64,000 nt of DNA from Parastagonospora avenae f. sp. tritici 18332-5 (GCA_022559985.1 JAFJTR010000054.1:170781-234780); one strand, 5' to 3'; positions 1-11,365 are shown, counted from the stretch's first letter. Program-made: numbers and translations. Notes: generated from the sequence alone by a model not told the origin.

Positions 1-596
1 TCGTCGCAAATCAAGAGACACAGTACGTTCTGGCAGGTCAGACTATATTCCCTGGTGGAGGCGCTATCACGATCGCAGGCACGACAATATCACTCGCGCC
101 ATCCGCAACAGCTGTCGTCATCAATGGCATAACTTCTTCCCTATCACCAAGATTCGGGAATGTATGGACGACAGCCGCACCAGTACTTACCTTCAACAAC
201 TACGCCTACACGGCAAATCGTGCGGGATACATTACAATCGGCCCAGGAACCGTCCTCCAGCCGGGCGGAGCGCCCATCACTGTCGATGGCACAACGTTGA
301 GCCTGGATCACAGCGGAACGGCAGTGGTTATCCAAGGCAGCACAAGCATCTTTCAGCCAGTCACCACGGTTGTGACACGGACAAGAAGTGCTCTGCTAAG
401 TGGGAGTGGCGAAGGAATTATAGGATACACGAGTGGTGGCGCCTGGCCGGCACCAACTGGCAAATCAGGCCAACCCGCCAAACCAGTATCTGCTGGGATG
501 TCCCTGAGTCTGAAGTATAGCGGGTCGGACGGCTGGCTTGAAGGACTTTTGATACTTGTGTGGTGGGGTTTGGGGTATCTGGCTGTCGCATTATGA
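1..596 (+). CDS. C-terminal part of a repeat-containing cell-surface protein (partial)
   Basis: The frame is open from the window edge (reading from base 3) to a TGA at 594-596, giving about 197 residues without an N-terminus. Two copies of a roughly 40-residue unit are visible, each running from a YVLAGQT- or YITIGPG-like start through a PGG turn, an I-x-V/A-x-GT-x-x-SL core and a TAVVI strand. A Ser/Gly-rich stretch and a hydrophobic C-terminal tail follow, which would suit a GPI-anchor signal. Such beta-rich repeats are common in secreted ascomycete wall proteins of unknown function. The repeats are seen directly; the surface location is inferred. The 5' end and signal peptide lie outside the window. 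Confidence 0.7.
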   Translation, partial: VANQETQYVLAGQTIFPGGGAITIAGTTISLAPSATAVVINGITSSLSPRFGNVWTTAAPVLTFNNYAYTANRAGYITIGPGTVLQPGGAPITVDGTTLSLDHSGTAVVIQGSTSIFQPVTTVVTRTRSALLSGSGEGIIGYTSGGAWPAPTGKSGQPAKPVSAGMSLSLKYSGSDGWLEGLLILVWWGLGYLAVAL

Positions 597-1416
597 CGGG
601 ATGCAGCATGTTGGGGCTTGAGCATTTACAAGGTGTTTTATTTGATCTTGGATTCTCGACTGGACTATCGAAAAGGCCTCACAGGACTACTCGAACACCA
701 CGAACGACACAGTCTTCAGGCAATGGTAGTGGTTTGCTTCAGGGTTCAGCGCCACGATTCAGAAGGATGTCAAGTTGTCAGGCCCTCAGTCCAGCTCGGA
801 GCGGCAACTGTTTCCACGCTTCCGGTATGGGATAGAACATCACTTGCGCTTATACATCATAAGAATTACTGTTCAACGACGTAAATCTGAGGGTAATACC
901 CTTAGTGCAATCATTCAGACGCGCATGTTGACAAAGACGATGGGCACATTCAGTCAGCACACCAGGTCGCACAAATGTCACTATGCCATGCATGATTTAT
1001 TGTTACTCCACACCATGATGACCCGAAAGCTCGTATGCACTCCACGTTCACTTTCCACTGGCATAAGGATCTTGGGAGGCGCTTTCCACGACGCAATCCT
1101 GCCAAAAAGAATTTCGGGAGAAGCCATCATTTGCAATGCACCAATTCCAGCTGCAGTCAAGCCCGCTCCTGTAAAACTATCGGCTTCCAAAACCTTCGCG
1201 CAGTCACTCGGGCGCGATGGCTTCAGGCGTCCATCGGGGTACCTCATTGCTGATGTAGATCGCGCTATATTTGTCTTTAGGTTCCTGCAGGCGGGCCGCC
1301 GCACATTTCTCGAATCATTCGGTCGCGAATATGATCAGTCACGCTTCCCAGGTAGGCAGCTCTGGAGGAACATGATGATGAGACGATAATTGGATTCGTA
1401 TTCGAGAATCCCAGCG
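597..1416. other. Intergenic, no supported gene
   Basis: Overlapping frames exist on both strands (for example 775-1389 forward and 981-1304 reverse). None has a recognisable domain, signal peptide or convincing splice structure, so no gene is called. Confidence 0.5.
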
Positions 1417-1423
1417 TATATAA
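1417..1423 (+). promoter_or_regulatory. TATA box of the small secreted protein gene
   Basis: TATATAA lies about 107 bases upstream of the ATG at 1530, a normal fungal core-promoter distance allowing for a short 5' leader. Its assignment to that gene rests on position only. Confidence 0.5.
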
Positions 1424-1529
1424 GGCTGGAGGAAAATCCCATGACCTCCTCATCAAAGCAACCACCTCAATCACGCGCTGCAACTCTACCCACACCATCC
1501 AATTGCTAGTACAACAACAGCAGACCAAG

Positions 1530-2154
1530 ATGTACTTCGCAGCGTCTACCATCGCAGCGGTCCTAGCTTTCACATCTCTTGCTGCGGCTACACATGTACA
1601 AGCACGCCAGGACACCCTCCAAGACTGGCAAGTCACCAGTGTGAATTCGCATACGCCTTCAGGTCGTCCAGGAAGTTATCCGTGGTCATCAATCACCGCG
1701 AACATCACCGATCCGAATGCTATCAACCTAGGGACCTCGGCATCAGACGGCACAGCCGTCATCATACCCGCCGGAAGCCAGGGCCTCGCATGTTTCTCTA
1801 ATTACGAACAAAGCATCGCATACTAACACCACGCAGAACTGCGAAGCGAAGTATTTCAAAGGCGAAAGCCCACTCGGTCGGACCTGGCCCTGCGACGCGA
1901 TCACCGGCGGCTACTGGACGATGCAAGTCCTCGCTGGCTCGTCTGGACGGTACTCATCAGGCGATTTCGACCTGAAGTTCAGGCACGTCGCGGACGTATT
2001 GTATCGAGGAGCGCAATATACCGCGACATACGAAGCGAGTGGCCACTTCGCGGTCGGCGACAATTTGAAGGGAACGTGTGGCGGGAGCGGCGTGTGCAAT
2101 TGGGGACTTGCAGCGGACAAGAAGCCCGTGCTGGTTAAGCCGAGCAAAGTGTAA
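1530..2154 (+). CDS. Small secreted cysteine-containing protein with a GC-AG intron
   Basis: Exons 1530-1787 and 1837-2154 give 191 residues. The start is the ATG that opens a clear signal peptide (MYFAAS..., hydrophobic core, cleavage near THVQA). The mature protein has only four cysteines, in NC, PC, TC and VC contexts. The intron 1788-1836 (49 nt) starts with GCATGT and ends ACGCAG, with a perfect TACTAAC branch site. The nearby GT at 1792 would put exon 2 out of frame, so a GC donor is the only simple solution. The frame then runs through ...GL-NCEAKYF... to the TAA. The family resembles small secreted proteins of dothideomycetes, some of which are candidate effectors. No function is assigned. 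Confidence 0.8.
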
Positions 2155-2682
2155 AGCCGTAGCTAGTATTCAAGCAATAATAGCAGAAGTTACTCTGAAG
2201 ATACCTTCGCGATGTGCGCGAGCGGATGTAAGCCGGATGTACTGTCGAAGTAGCGCGAAAGGCAAAGGGAAGTTCGGATCCGCATGCATGCGCTTTCCCC
2301 ACATCTCATCCATGCACTCCCCGCACGTCACTCATGCTACCCCTCCGGAACGGGGGTGTACGGGTGTAGCTATAAAACCCCGCATGTACATGGGGAGCTG
2401 AGGTTGGATGTGTCTTCTTTGTTGTTTGAATAATCAATTGTGGTTGTTTGATAAGTCTTTGCGGGAATCAAGTTCATTGACAGCTAGTCTCACCTCGAAG
2501 AAGCTATGCAATCTTGAATATTACTTCCCAGCTTACGATTTCGAATAAAAAAGCTCTTTTCAAACTTGTAGAGGGTCTCGGACTACTTTGCCAGCTTCAA
2601 GCGCGAATTGGTACGATATCTTACTAGTTTGTACACCGAGATACTCCGAGAAGTTGCTAATATTGCTAACGTAGCTATCGTA

Positions 2683-4149
2683 ATGACTTCCACCGCCAAA
2701 AGAGACTCAATGGATGCTACTGTTGATGGGCTCAAAATGAAGCTCCAAGCTGCTCAATTGGCCGAGCCAACACCCGAAAAGCGATCTCTGGGCTTGGTCG
2801 ACCTCCCAGCTTCCGTGCGCAATAATATATACAAGTACACACTTGACACCGAGCTCGTCAACGTCGGTGAAGCGAATGTCTCGTATACGCATTCCATCAA
2901 GGATGGCGTACTGCAGTTCAAGGCATCGAGATCGCCTTTCCGAGTTCAGACCGCGTTGTTTTACGTCAACAAGCAAGTATCCAAAGAAGCACTCAACTAT
3001 TTTTACTCCAAGAATCTCTTCGTCAAGTTCGACATCTACTCTACCGACGCACGCCATGCGAAGACGATGCTCGAAGACTCTGGTCTACTCTTCTCGACTG
3101 CCTCGCCAGACTCACTGGAGAACTCAAAGCAACATGCTCTCGAACTAGTCCTTGTGGAGAAGAACAGCAGCCAGAAGCGCGCATCTGTCATGTTCCCAGC
3201 TCAATATCTCCCGCGCCTGGTCAACTTCTTGTCTCAAGCCAGCCAAACCACAAAGTCCTGGGCACCTGCTCACTCCGTCTTCATCAACTTGGTGAACACG
3301 TACAACTTCTCAGTCTCTCGAATTCAAGGCGATCTTCTCGAGATTCTCCGCCTCTTGTCCAACCTGGGTGGCGCCACTGTCGACGCCAACGGCTTGTTGC
3401 CACGCTATGCCGAAGGTCTCCAAGCAAACATGACCGCCCCCAGCTTCACAGCAGACAACTGGCTCAAAGCCATCACCGAGCTAGCCGATCTTTCCGACAC
3501 TGCACGCGACAGTGGAGACGACAAGACTGCGAATGAATACAGCCAGACCGTCGTCATAGCGCTGACATACGGCTACCTCACACAGCCCGAAGCGCTCCAC
3601 ACGCAGCCTGAAGAGTTCCACAAGGCTATCCAGAGACTGCGCTGGCGCACGGAATTAGGCGTCGGGATTGCACTATCCCTGCTCCACCGAGACTTCATAT
3701 CTGCCAACAAGACCTGGCTGTTCGACACGCCCTCTCCACAGAGCGTGACTGCAGCCCGCGATCTCCTCCTAGCTGAAGCCGCGCACTCCCACGCGCTGTC
3801 CCTCTCCACCGACTCGCCGTCTCCTACAGACAACCCATGGTTCAAATCTCTGCCCGTCGAACTCATTCCACCGAACAAACTAACCTGGTTCACGGATCTG
3901 GAGAGGGCACAGACATGGTATGCCCTGGGCATGGTGCACGCAGCTCTAGGCGAGAACCTCTTCGCTGCCGGCGACATGGAACGCGCCCTAGAACTCTGGG
4001 GCGACAGCGGCGGCAAGGAAAAGGTAGAAAACGCGTTTGAGAAGATCCGAGAGACCATCGATGGGCAGAGGGAAGCCATGTTCAAGGGACGTTATGGGCC
4101 GGGAAGCGGCTTGAACCAGGCTGGACGAATCGCTAGGACGGATGTCTAG
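2683..4149 (+). CDS. F-box-like protein with a TPR-like C-terminus
   Basis: A single exon of 488 residues from the ATG at 2683. The frame is open upstream to 2608, but that stretch looks like 5' leader. Residues about 38-55 read LVDLPASVRNNIYKYTLD, the pattern of fungal F-box-like/2EXR modules (L-x-D-L-P-x-x-V/I-R-x-x-I-Y). The next ~100 residues (ALFYVNKQVSKEALNYFYS) also fit that family. The C-terminal third is helical and ends with a TPR-like pair around WYALGMVHAALGENLFAAGD. This suggests an adaptor protein, possibly for SCF ubiquitin ligase, but no substrate is indicated. A TATAAAA at 2372-2378 could be its core promoter. Confidence 0.7.
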   Translation: MTSTAKRDSMDATVDGLKMKLQAAQLAEPTPEKRSLGLVDLPASVRNNIYKYTLDTELVNVGEANVSYTHSIKDGVLQFKASRSPFRVQTALFYVNKQVSKEALNYFYSKNLFVKFDIYSTDARHAKTMLEDSGLLFSTASPDSLENSKQHALELVLVEKNSSQKRASVMFPAQYLPRLVNFLSQASQTTKSWAPAHSVFINLVNTYNFSVSRIQGDLLEILRLLSNLGGATVDANGLLPRYAEGLQANMTAPSFTADNWLKAITELADLSDTARDSGDDKTANEYSQTVVIALTYGYLTQPEALHTQPEEFHKAIQRLRWRTELGVGIALSLLHRDFISANKTWLFDTPSPQSVTAARDLLLAEAAHSHALSLSTDSPSPTDNPWFKSLPVELIPPNKLTWFTDLERAQTWYALGMVHAALGENLFAAGDMERALELWGDSGGKEKVENAFEKIRETIDGQREAMFKGRYGPGSGLNQAGRIARTDV

Positions 4150-4189
4150 GGCTTCATGTATATTGCAAATCCGTAGATCACATTACATG

Positions 4190-5323
4190 TTATGAGCCAT
4201 TCTCTAATTTACTTGCTTCAGCCTCAACGCCACCAATCTCACTAACCAACCACTCCTTCCTCTTCGCCAAATCCCTCATCCCCTTCTCGCCCGCGCGCTT
4301 ATACAACTCCAACTCCCTCCTCGCCATGCCCTCGCGATCTCTCAACGCCTTCTCCCCGCTCCCCTGACTCTTCTTGAATTCCTTCAAAGCAGCGACGAAC
4401 TCTGGAGGTGGCGCGTGGGTAAGCATGTGTATCTTCGACTGCAAACCCAGAATCGTGGCGCGCGTGTGCAGCAGCTCGGCGGAGGATTTTGTGTGTCGGG
4501 CTATAGCGCCGTGTTGGGTTTGCTCGAGGATGCGGATGGATGCGGAGAGGAGGTTTAGGTGCGTGGAGAGCATGGTGGATGTGGTGTTTGTGAGGTTGAT
4601 ACGTGCGGTGGCGAGGTCGTGAGGGAGGACTTGCGTCGCTGAACTTAACAACGACGTAGCTTTTGCTGATAGATCCGAGATAGCGGGTGGAGATTTTGGA
4701 TCCGCAATCTTTGCAAGATGGGCCACTAGGACGACGAATTGGGTTGATAGAGCGTCGGAGATGGTGCTGATGTTGGCGAGGAATGTGTCGATGTCGCCTG
4801 AGAGGATCTCCCGGTCTGTGTCCGGGATGTGACCGTTGAGCTGGGCGGTTGTGATTTCTATGACGGCGTGCAGCTCGGGTGGGAGGTCTTTGGATATGGA
4901 CGGCAGGTCGCTGAGCGATTGGAGGAGGATTTCGGTGGATATGAGGTTCGTCCGGGCATCTGTCAGACTCTGTGGAAGGTTTCAGTCCTGCGAATGCCTT
5001 TGCACACATGGATGAAAACAACACATATGGCCCCGATTGTGATGCATCATACGACCAAGCAAGGGGAATTGAAGAAAGCGGTGTACAAGTATATATTAGG
5101 GCTGAAGCGAATGAGGTAAAGAATGCAGTTGAGACGTGAAACTTTTAACAAAGAAACGAATAAATAATTGAAAGCTTACCTGACGTATCTCATCATGTAT
5201 ACGCTGCTTCTTCGTGTCCCGTGTCGAGCCGTCAGGGTTTAGCTTTCTTGTCGTGAGGTCCTTGTATAGAACATCGAAGTTTGGATTGCGTTCCAGCACG
5301 CGAGGATCTATTGGTGGCAGCAT
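4190..5323 (-). CDS. Conserved coiled-coil protein of unknown function
   Basis: Two exons on the minus strand, 5323-5180 and 4969-4190, encode 307 residues. Exon 1 starts MLPPIDPRVLERNP and ends DEIRQ at a GTAAGC donor. Exon 2 opens SLTDARTNL after CCACAG and stays open to TAA. The intron (5179-4970, 210 nt) is long for this window. The protein is almost entirely helical: a leading LPPIDP motif, heptad-like leucines in the middle, and a Lys/Glu-rich coiled coil near the end (LYKRAGEKGMRDLAKRKEW). It has no signal peptide or membrane segment. It looks like a conserved fungal protein, but I cannot name its role. It is convergent with the F-box-like gene, with only 40 bases between the stop codons. 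Confidence 0.75.
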
Positions 5324-5916
5324 AGGTTTTCAATTGATCTTTCGGGCCCCTTCAATAAGCTGGTCGGCTGTTGTGGAGAAGTAGTGGTGGACACGCGTGA
5401 AGGTGAGGAGCCCAATCTGTAAACGGACTAGTTGACTTAGTTAGCGTGATGGCCTGTGTCTCGAGCGGACCTTTGGTTTGGTTTGGTTTGCACCTCCACC
5501 ACTTCACTATCGTTGCCCATAGGCAAAGAGTGCTGTCTTCCCCCAGTCACGCCTTGAATCCTCTTTAAGTCTCGATAGTAAATATTGCAATAAGACAGAT
5601 CTTTTCCATCTTCGCAAGCGTGTCCAAACACACGATGATGGGCACACCAAGTTGAAACAACGGTGTTTTATTTACGTTGAACTTATTGTCTGACTCTGAT
5701 AGCGTCGACACGTATGATCAAACCAGCAGCATGTTGCCCAACTCAATGGTCATCCAAGTCAAGTTGCCCTATTGCCCATGGGTCGGATTGCGGAGACCCT
5801 CCCGTCGTCCCTGCACTTTTCAGCCCTCGAGGAATGCTAGTATTGAGTGTCGGAGACCGCGTCATACGTAACTGCAACCAGATCGCGGCGGTGAAGAACT
5901 GGGCCACTCGATCCCA
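5324..5916. other. Intergenic, no supported gene
   Basis: Upstream of the coiled-coil gene and downstream of the small membrane protein gene. No frame here has a recognisable domain. A repeated TTTGG run near 5473-5490 is the only low-complexity feature noticed. Confidence 0.5.
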
Positions 5917-6456
5917 TTATTCGTGCAGCTTTGAACCGTCGCCCAATCGCTCACGCAATTTGGGAAATTCATTGCGCCATAGCGTATCGCGGTCGCTGTC
6001 GGGCATCGCTGCGCCAGGCATTGGTTGCACGACACTCCTCCTCCAGACACTCCAAGGATCGCCCGTATAGATTGGCAGCAATCTCTCCTGGACCATCGCA
6101 GCGGCATTGTCATGGCAGAAGTGTATGACGAATACGACAAATGTGCTCAGGACCCAGCCAAAGATTTGTGAGAGGTCCGGCGATGGAATAATTACTAAGT
6201 GGGAGTGCACGTTTAAAAGTTCCCAAAGATAGTCGCAGTCGTCGATGTATTGCATATGAGCGGTCTTGAATGCTACCAACATGTGAGCGTATGGTCGCCC
6301 TCGATGTGCACAATGCTTACGTCCGTCTGGAAGTTGTGCATTGTTCTCGAGGTGATATTTGCGTAGCCGCACGTAATAACATTGGGAAATATCGGTGGGC
6401 GACATCTCTGGGTTGATCAAATATCGGATATTGACACATTGCGTCGGCATCTTCAT
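5917..6456 (-). CDS. Small protein with one membrane segment, unknown function
   Basis: The frame is open from 6633, but the likely start is the ATG at 6456 (MKMPTQC). A 48-nt intron at 6320-6273 (GTAAGC...GGTAG) is a multiple of three and hides in the open frame. Removing it gives 163 residues and joins QLPDG to PFKTAHMQ. One hydrophobic segment (QIFGWVLSTFVVFVIHFC) sits in the middle, followed by a basic/acidic tail ending GDGSKLHE. It lies just downstream of, and on the same strand as, the broken glycosyltransferase, so a link to surface polysaccharide is possible. No family was recognised. Both the start and the intron are predictions. Confidence 0.45.
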   Translation of the reverse strand: MKMPTQCVNIRYLINPEMSPTDISQCYYVRLRKYHLENNAQLPDGRKHCAHRGRPYAHMLVAFKTAHMQYIDDCDYLWELLNVHSHLVIIPSPDLSQIFGWVLSTFVVFVIHFCHDNAAAMVQERLLPIYTGDPWSVWRRSVVQPMPGAAMPDSDRDTLWRNEFPKLRERLGDGSKLHE

Positions 6457-6726
6457 ATTCCTTGTCTTAACGATGTGTTGTGTTCTGAACGGTATTATAA
6501 GTCCGCTACGCGGTAAAAGGTGGATAACGATGGAAAGAAATTGTAGATGTTGGAGAAAGCGATGGTTTCGGCGATGAAAACATGAGGGTGGCGTCGTTCG
6601 GCCAGAATTGGCGAGAGGCTGACAAGAGGCCAAGCAAACATATTGGCGGCAGTGACTGTTGTCTAGCTCTTACTCGTTTGTATTGCCTACTCTATCAAAA
6701 CTCACATGACAACCGCACTTCAGCCG

Positions 6727-8132
6727 CTACTCCTTGTGCACAAAATGTTCAAGCCGCTGGCTCACCCGACTTCCCAGTCCATCGAAAGAGCCCAGAGTAT
6801 ACGTTACTGCATCTGCTGCATTTCCTGCCTTTGTATCGCAGGTCTCAATCTTTGGCGAATCCAAAACCTTAGTGGACGAAGTAGCCGCCTTTGCAGTCGC
6901 CCATGAGGCGTTCGACCATGTTAGCATTGCCCACATCTTGACTGGCGTACACCAGTAACCATAGAGAATGTAGCCAAGAAAGTACATAACATCGGCAGGG
7001 TATTTCTTGAAGTGCGCAAAGATCTTGACAAGCTTCATAGCAGTAATCCATGCGTAGAGGATAACGGCTGCAGTCTGGAAATGTTTTAGCTGATCGTGTG
7101 TCTCAAGCACCGCGTGTAACATGTGGTGTAAGGATGGCGTATTCACGACTTCCTATAGATCAAGTGCCGTAGATTTGAGCGGACGCTCGTGCGGAGCCAG
7201 CGCGAAACCTGCTCGTTGAACTTTGGCCACTCGCCCGACTCCGTAGCCATCATGGTCTCCGGACTTGCCTGAAGCTTGATGTCCCAGTCATGCTCGACGA
7301 GCCAGCGGGTATGAAATTTGTCGTCGTCAACGGTCATCGGACCCACCAGGCCGAAGCAAACACACTCATTGAGATACGCCTTGAGAAAGTCTTTTGAGGC
7401 ATATATGTCGGTTCGAAATGCGCCAAAACGACCTGACAGGGTCGAAACCCCACGGCCAATGCCATATGTGCCGCAATACTCGTAGTGGCGACGAACGAGG
7501 TAGGTCATTCCAAGGAAGTTCCAGAAGCCGGCGAAGGAGAACGGGTGTTGTCGATGGCGAGCTTCTAAATCCACGCCAACCGCTCCTGTTGAACGTTCTT
7601 CGAAAGGCGCTAAGACATGCTCCAGGAAAGAGCATCTGTTCGGCCAGTACGTGTGGTCGTCTTGCAAGATGAGCAGGGGAGTTGATACGTACTTCATCGC
7701 ATGAGCGGTTTGTTTGCGCCGTGATACCACATCACGGTGTAGTAGAACAATCCTCGGGTCCGATAACAGAGACCGAAATGCTTCTTCGTCTTTGCCTGCT
7801 TTTGGGCCAGCGGTGGAGATGACGAGCTTAGCCACGGAGTGCGCAAGAACAGATCGTACGACTCTGTGGAATGTTTCAGGCATGATATCCGTTGTCGGTA
7901 TGACGACGGTCAGATCCGATGCGCTGAACTTTGGAGATGTCGATATGCTCGTTGGACGATATCTCAGATTGCCGATGATAGTCATGGCCACGCGCGTGTA
8001 CCGAAAGAGGAAGATGAAGACGAGTAACAGTAGACAAGTCTGGCTAACAGGCCCATCACTGTTCGAAGATCCCAGAGTGTCAAACGCCACGTACTTAGTG
8101 ACGCCTATCGGCTTTGGGAGAGAGCTCTGCAT
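6727..8132 (-). pseudogene. Family-2 glycosyltransferase (Cps1/hyaluronan-synthase-like), broken near its C-terminus
   Basis: From the ATG at 8132 (MQSSLPKPIG) the frame has an N-terminal membrane segment (LLLLVFIFLF) and then a GT2 domain: DLTVVIPT near the start, QDDHTYWP at the DxD position, VDDDKFHTRWL, and a QxxRW motif (QVSRWLR). It then reads ...LIYRKS and stops at a TGA (7145-7143). In-frame after the stop is IRHPYT, matching the conserved HPWT/HPYT of this family. The family's C-terminal membrane part (KLVKIFAHFKKYPADVMYFL..., down to 6727) is in another frame. No phase-consistent intron was found to remove the TGA and correct the frame. Intact relatives make extracellular polysaccharide from UDP-sugars at the plasma membrane. 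A sequencing error is the alternative explanation. Confidence 0.7.
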
Positions 8133-10309
8133 TCTCGAAAGTTTGGCAGAATCGACTGTGTTGATGAAGCTGCTAGATGTAAGACAAATAATATTTGAAA
8201 CTCGACCGTAAAGGTTGTAATGCATATACTGAGAAAAGAGAACTAATGACAGAAGGTCACATCTCATGAGAGATTTTATACTATGCTATCTAGTGAATTC
8301 ATGGACTTCTAAACTCCTCTTTAGCTTACAAAACATGGCGTTCTCCAGTACCGTCAAATCCGATCGTAATAAGCAATTCTCATGAGACTGTGAAGTTGGA
8401 TTTCAGCTGCTAGACCGAAGCCCGACTCCAAAGCGAGCACGTGCAAGTGCACAAACAAGCTGGCGGGATACTGTAAATAAAGCAGATAGTTTGAATAATC
8501 GTTGAGAAAGTCGTGAGGACATCATGAAGAAAGTCCGAAAGTTCTGCCAGACGTTTCGACAGTTTCTCTAGATATGCAGACGATGTGGAGGCTCTTTGCG
8601 GCACACATACAAATATCTAATACTGTTGAACAGCAATACTGATGACGTTGCCGACTAGAGCACACTTCTTCCAATCGAAGCTCTGTGCGTGAGATATTGG
8701 CAGTAGCTGTGCCTTCTACTCAGCCCCGGCAATCAGAATAGAGTGGCTGTGCAATTGCCGCAGTCAAACAACGCCTGTCCCATATTTGGAAGTATAAGTC
8801 ACGGCGTCTCGTTTATGCTGTAATCGAGAAACCTGCTCTCCGCTTTTCGTGTGAGACTGCACAGTCATCAAATCTCGAACGAACTCCTTGCAATGCAAAC
8901 TGATCAAGTGTCTGGTGTTATCTTGCGTTCGCGTGTGGCAGGGTTGGTGGTTGGGCCGCTGTTGGGCACCGAAGTGTAGTATATTCTTCCATCGACCGAA
9001 CTCGACTTCCCACGACAAACAACGCCATAGTTGTATCCATGTTACTATCTATGGGTTCAACGGAGTAAGAGGGATTGAGTGATCTCCGTGAAACTGAGAA
9101 GCTGCAGCAGTCACGTGACGCTAGTGCAAGATCGGGACACTGGCGGGAACAATGGCTTCTGTAATTTGAAGAGAAAGCTCGACACACGATTGATCTTCGT
9201 CCACAGCATTAACGCAAACTTGAGTTAGAACATGAGATCGTTCCTGGTAGACACAAGAAGGGGACGCACTGACTAATGCGCTAACCAAGCGTGACATCGG
9301 TCCATGACGTGTTTGCATCTTCAGCTCAACCCCTCTGTCGTTCCTCTCAAAGTATCTATTGTACGCCCAGAACAACTGCACAAAATCACAGTAATTCCCA
9401 CTCTAGAATACGGGGCCACGTCTGGCGACAACAAAGCGATTGGCCAGACTCGGCCATCCTTCCTGTCCGAGGAAACACAGACCCACTCCGCGTTTCATGT
9501 CTTTACCGTCAATTTCGATGTAGATTGCTGTGGCATCGTGACTACCAAGGCTCACCGCTATACGTTCTTGTGTGGTGCAAATGGTAGCATACGATAGGCT
9601 GCCTGGTGGAGATCTTTGGTTGCTACAGATGTTAAAAGTCTCACCAACCCAACTTACCGCTTACTGGACCATCAATTTATACTCTGAATCTTCAATCTCG
9701 TATATGTGTGCTTGGTACACAGGTCTCCCGCGATATCTTCTAGCCTTCGCGCATGATCGTGAGGCTGAGCTGATCGTCTTCAATGACGAAGAATAGGTAG
9801 TGTCCATGACAAGCACCGCCTCCAGTGGCGCTGTAGGTAAAACAAGCATTTTAACCCCCGGGCGCATAGGATGTTTCATCTTGGCAAAAATCAGGTCGCC
9901 CTCATCAACGACAAGTTCCGTTCAACCATTGCGCTTCGGCTCGAGTCTGGCGTGCCCCACGCCACGAGGTCACCACGCCAGCTTCAATCTATACAAGTAC
10001 CGATTAAGCGTTTGATCATATGATTCTCGTCACAGGATTCGCCCGCTTGTCATGTTCTCGTAAACAATGACTAGGATGTATATGTACCCCAGAACGCCAC
10101 ACCCTTTTCCACATGAAACAAGCATGGATCTCCGGCAATTAACCTGGCTAACCGGGCAGCAAATAAATTGCAACAACGGATGAAAGGACCAACAGCACGC
10201 AGAGGTGATGCTCGCAACCCCACAAGATTGTCTAGATGTGCTCAAGGGGATCTATTCTGCCTAATGTTGAGGTCCCACGCATATGCGCACTACAACATGA
10301 AGCGATTTG
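8133..10309. other. 2.2-kb region without a supported gene
   Basis: Several frames of 60-100 codons overlap on both strands (for example 9121-9381 reverse and 9304-9597 forward). None shows a domain, signal peptide or good splice sites. Part of the region must be promoter for the CE5 esterase to the right. Confidence 0.45.
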
Positions 10310-10316
10310 TATAAAG
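10310..10316 (+). promoter_or_regulatory. TATA-like element of the CE5 esterase gene
   Basis: TATAAAG lies about 85 bases upstream of the ATG at 10401. Only position and sequence support it. Confidence 0.4.
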
Positions 10317-10400
10317 CATCGGACCGTCGCTGGACCTTGGCCATCAACCCCAGAATCAACACTCAAGCAAACCACAGGATTACCAAGCATCACCCACACA

Positions 10401-11189
10401 ATGAAGATTACTGCCGCAGCTGCTATATGCGCTGGCCTTGCCGCCGCTGGCCCTGTCGAACTCGCTGAGAGGCAGTCTTGCCCCAAAGTCTACATCTTCG
10501 GCGCTCGTGAGACCACCCAGCCTCAAAGCAATGGCTACGGAACCGCTGCTGGTCTTGTGAACTCGGTAAAGTCCGCCTACTCAGGTGCCGGATCTGAGGC
10601 CATTGTTTACCCAGCTTGCGGAGGAGGAAGTGCCTGCGGTGGTATCAGCTACGACAACTCGGCTTCCCAGGGAACCGCTGCGGTTGTCAAAGCTGTTACT
10701 GCATACAACCAGAAGTGCCCGTCGACTCAGATTGTCCTCATTGGCTACAGCCAGGTAAGTCGTTAATCCAAATACATTCACCATGACGCTAATCATGAAC
10801 AGGGCGGTCAAATCATGGACAACGCTATCTGCGGTGGTGCTGGCTCTACCTTGACCGGTAACGCCCTTGCTGCTGTCAAGGCCGCCATCTTCATGGGTGA
10901 CCCCCACAACCGCAATGGCCTACCATACAACGTTGGCACGTGCAAGGCTCAAGGCGTAAGTCGATCTCTATCATGCTTCTCCAATTCTTCAGCTAACGGA
11001 TATCCCCAGTTCGCCGCCCGCCCTTCAGGATTTCAATGCGCTCCCGCGAGCACCTCCATCATCCAGTCGTACTGCGACTCCACCGACCCATACTGCTGTA
11101 ACGGCAACGACGCGAACTCGCACCAACAGTACGTCAACAAGTACGGCTCCCAGGCTCTTACTTTCATCAAGAGCAAGCTCACCGCATAA
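10401..11189 (+). CDS. Carbohydrate esterase family 5 (acetylxylan esterase/cutinase-like), secreted
   Basis: Three exons (10401-10754, 10803-10955, 11010-11189) with GTAAGT donors and phase-0 junctions encode 228 residues. A signal peptide (MKITAAAAICAGLAAA) precedes the mature start near RQSCPKVYIFGARETT, a hallmark of CE5. The nucleophile serine is in GYSQGG (Ser117), with intron 1 splitting that motif after Q118. The catalytic Asp and His sit in STDPYCCNGNDANSH (Asp195, His207). The length matches fungal acetylxylan esterases. The GGGSACGG and DPYCC features fit acetylxylan esterase better than cutinase, but substrate cannot be settled by sequence alone. The enzyme would deacetylate plant xylan outside the cell. 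Confidence 0.93.
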
Positions 11190-11365
11190 ATATCTCGCGG
11201 TGAAATGGGAGAGCAACAAAAGGTCGCAGAATGGAAACGGCCAACTTCTTCGCTGTAAATATCTTATCACCATCAACGAAATGTGTACATGAAACCAGAA
11301 ACAAATTTGAAGCGCTGCTGTATTATTGCTGTAATTCAATCGTCTGTCTAATCGGCGCTGGGCAC

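Noticed and set aside
775..1389. Forward open frame of 204 codons
   Set aside because: No domain, signal peptide or splice context; competing frames on the other strand are equally long.
7070..7150. A 72-nt intron (GTGAAT...TTCCAG) repairing the glycosyltransferase
   Set aside because: Donor and acceptor are in incompatible phases, and splicing would not restore the downstream frame.
9304..9597. Forward frame of 97 codons
   Set aside because: Plausible composition but no homology recognised and an overlapping alternative frame of the same size; not enough to call a gene.
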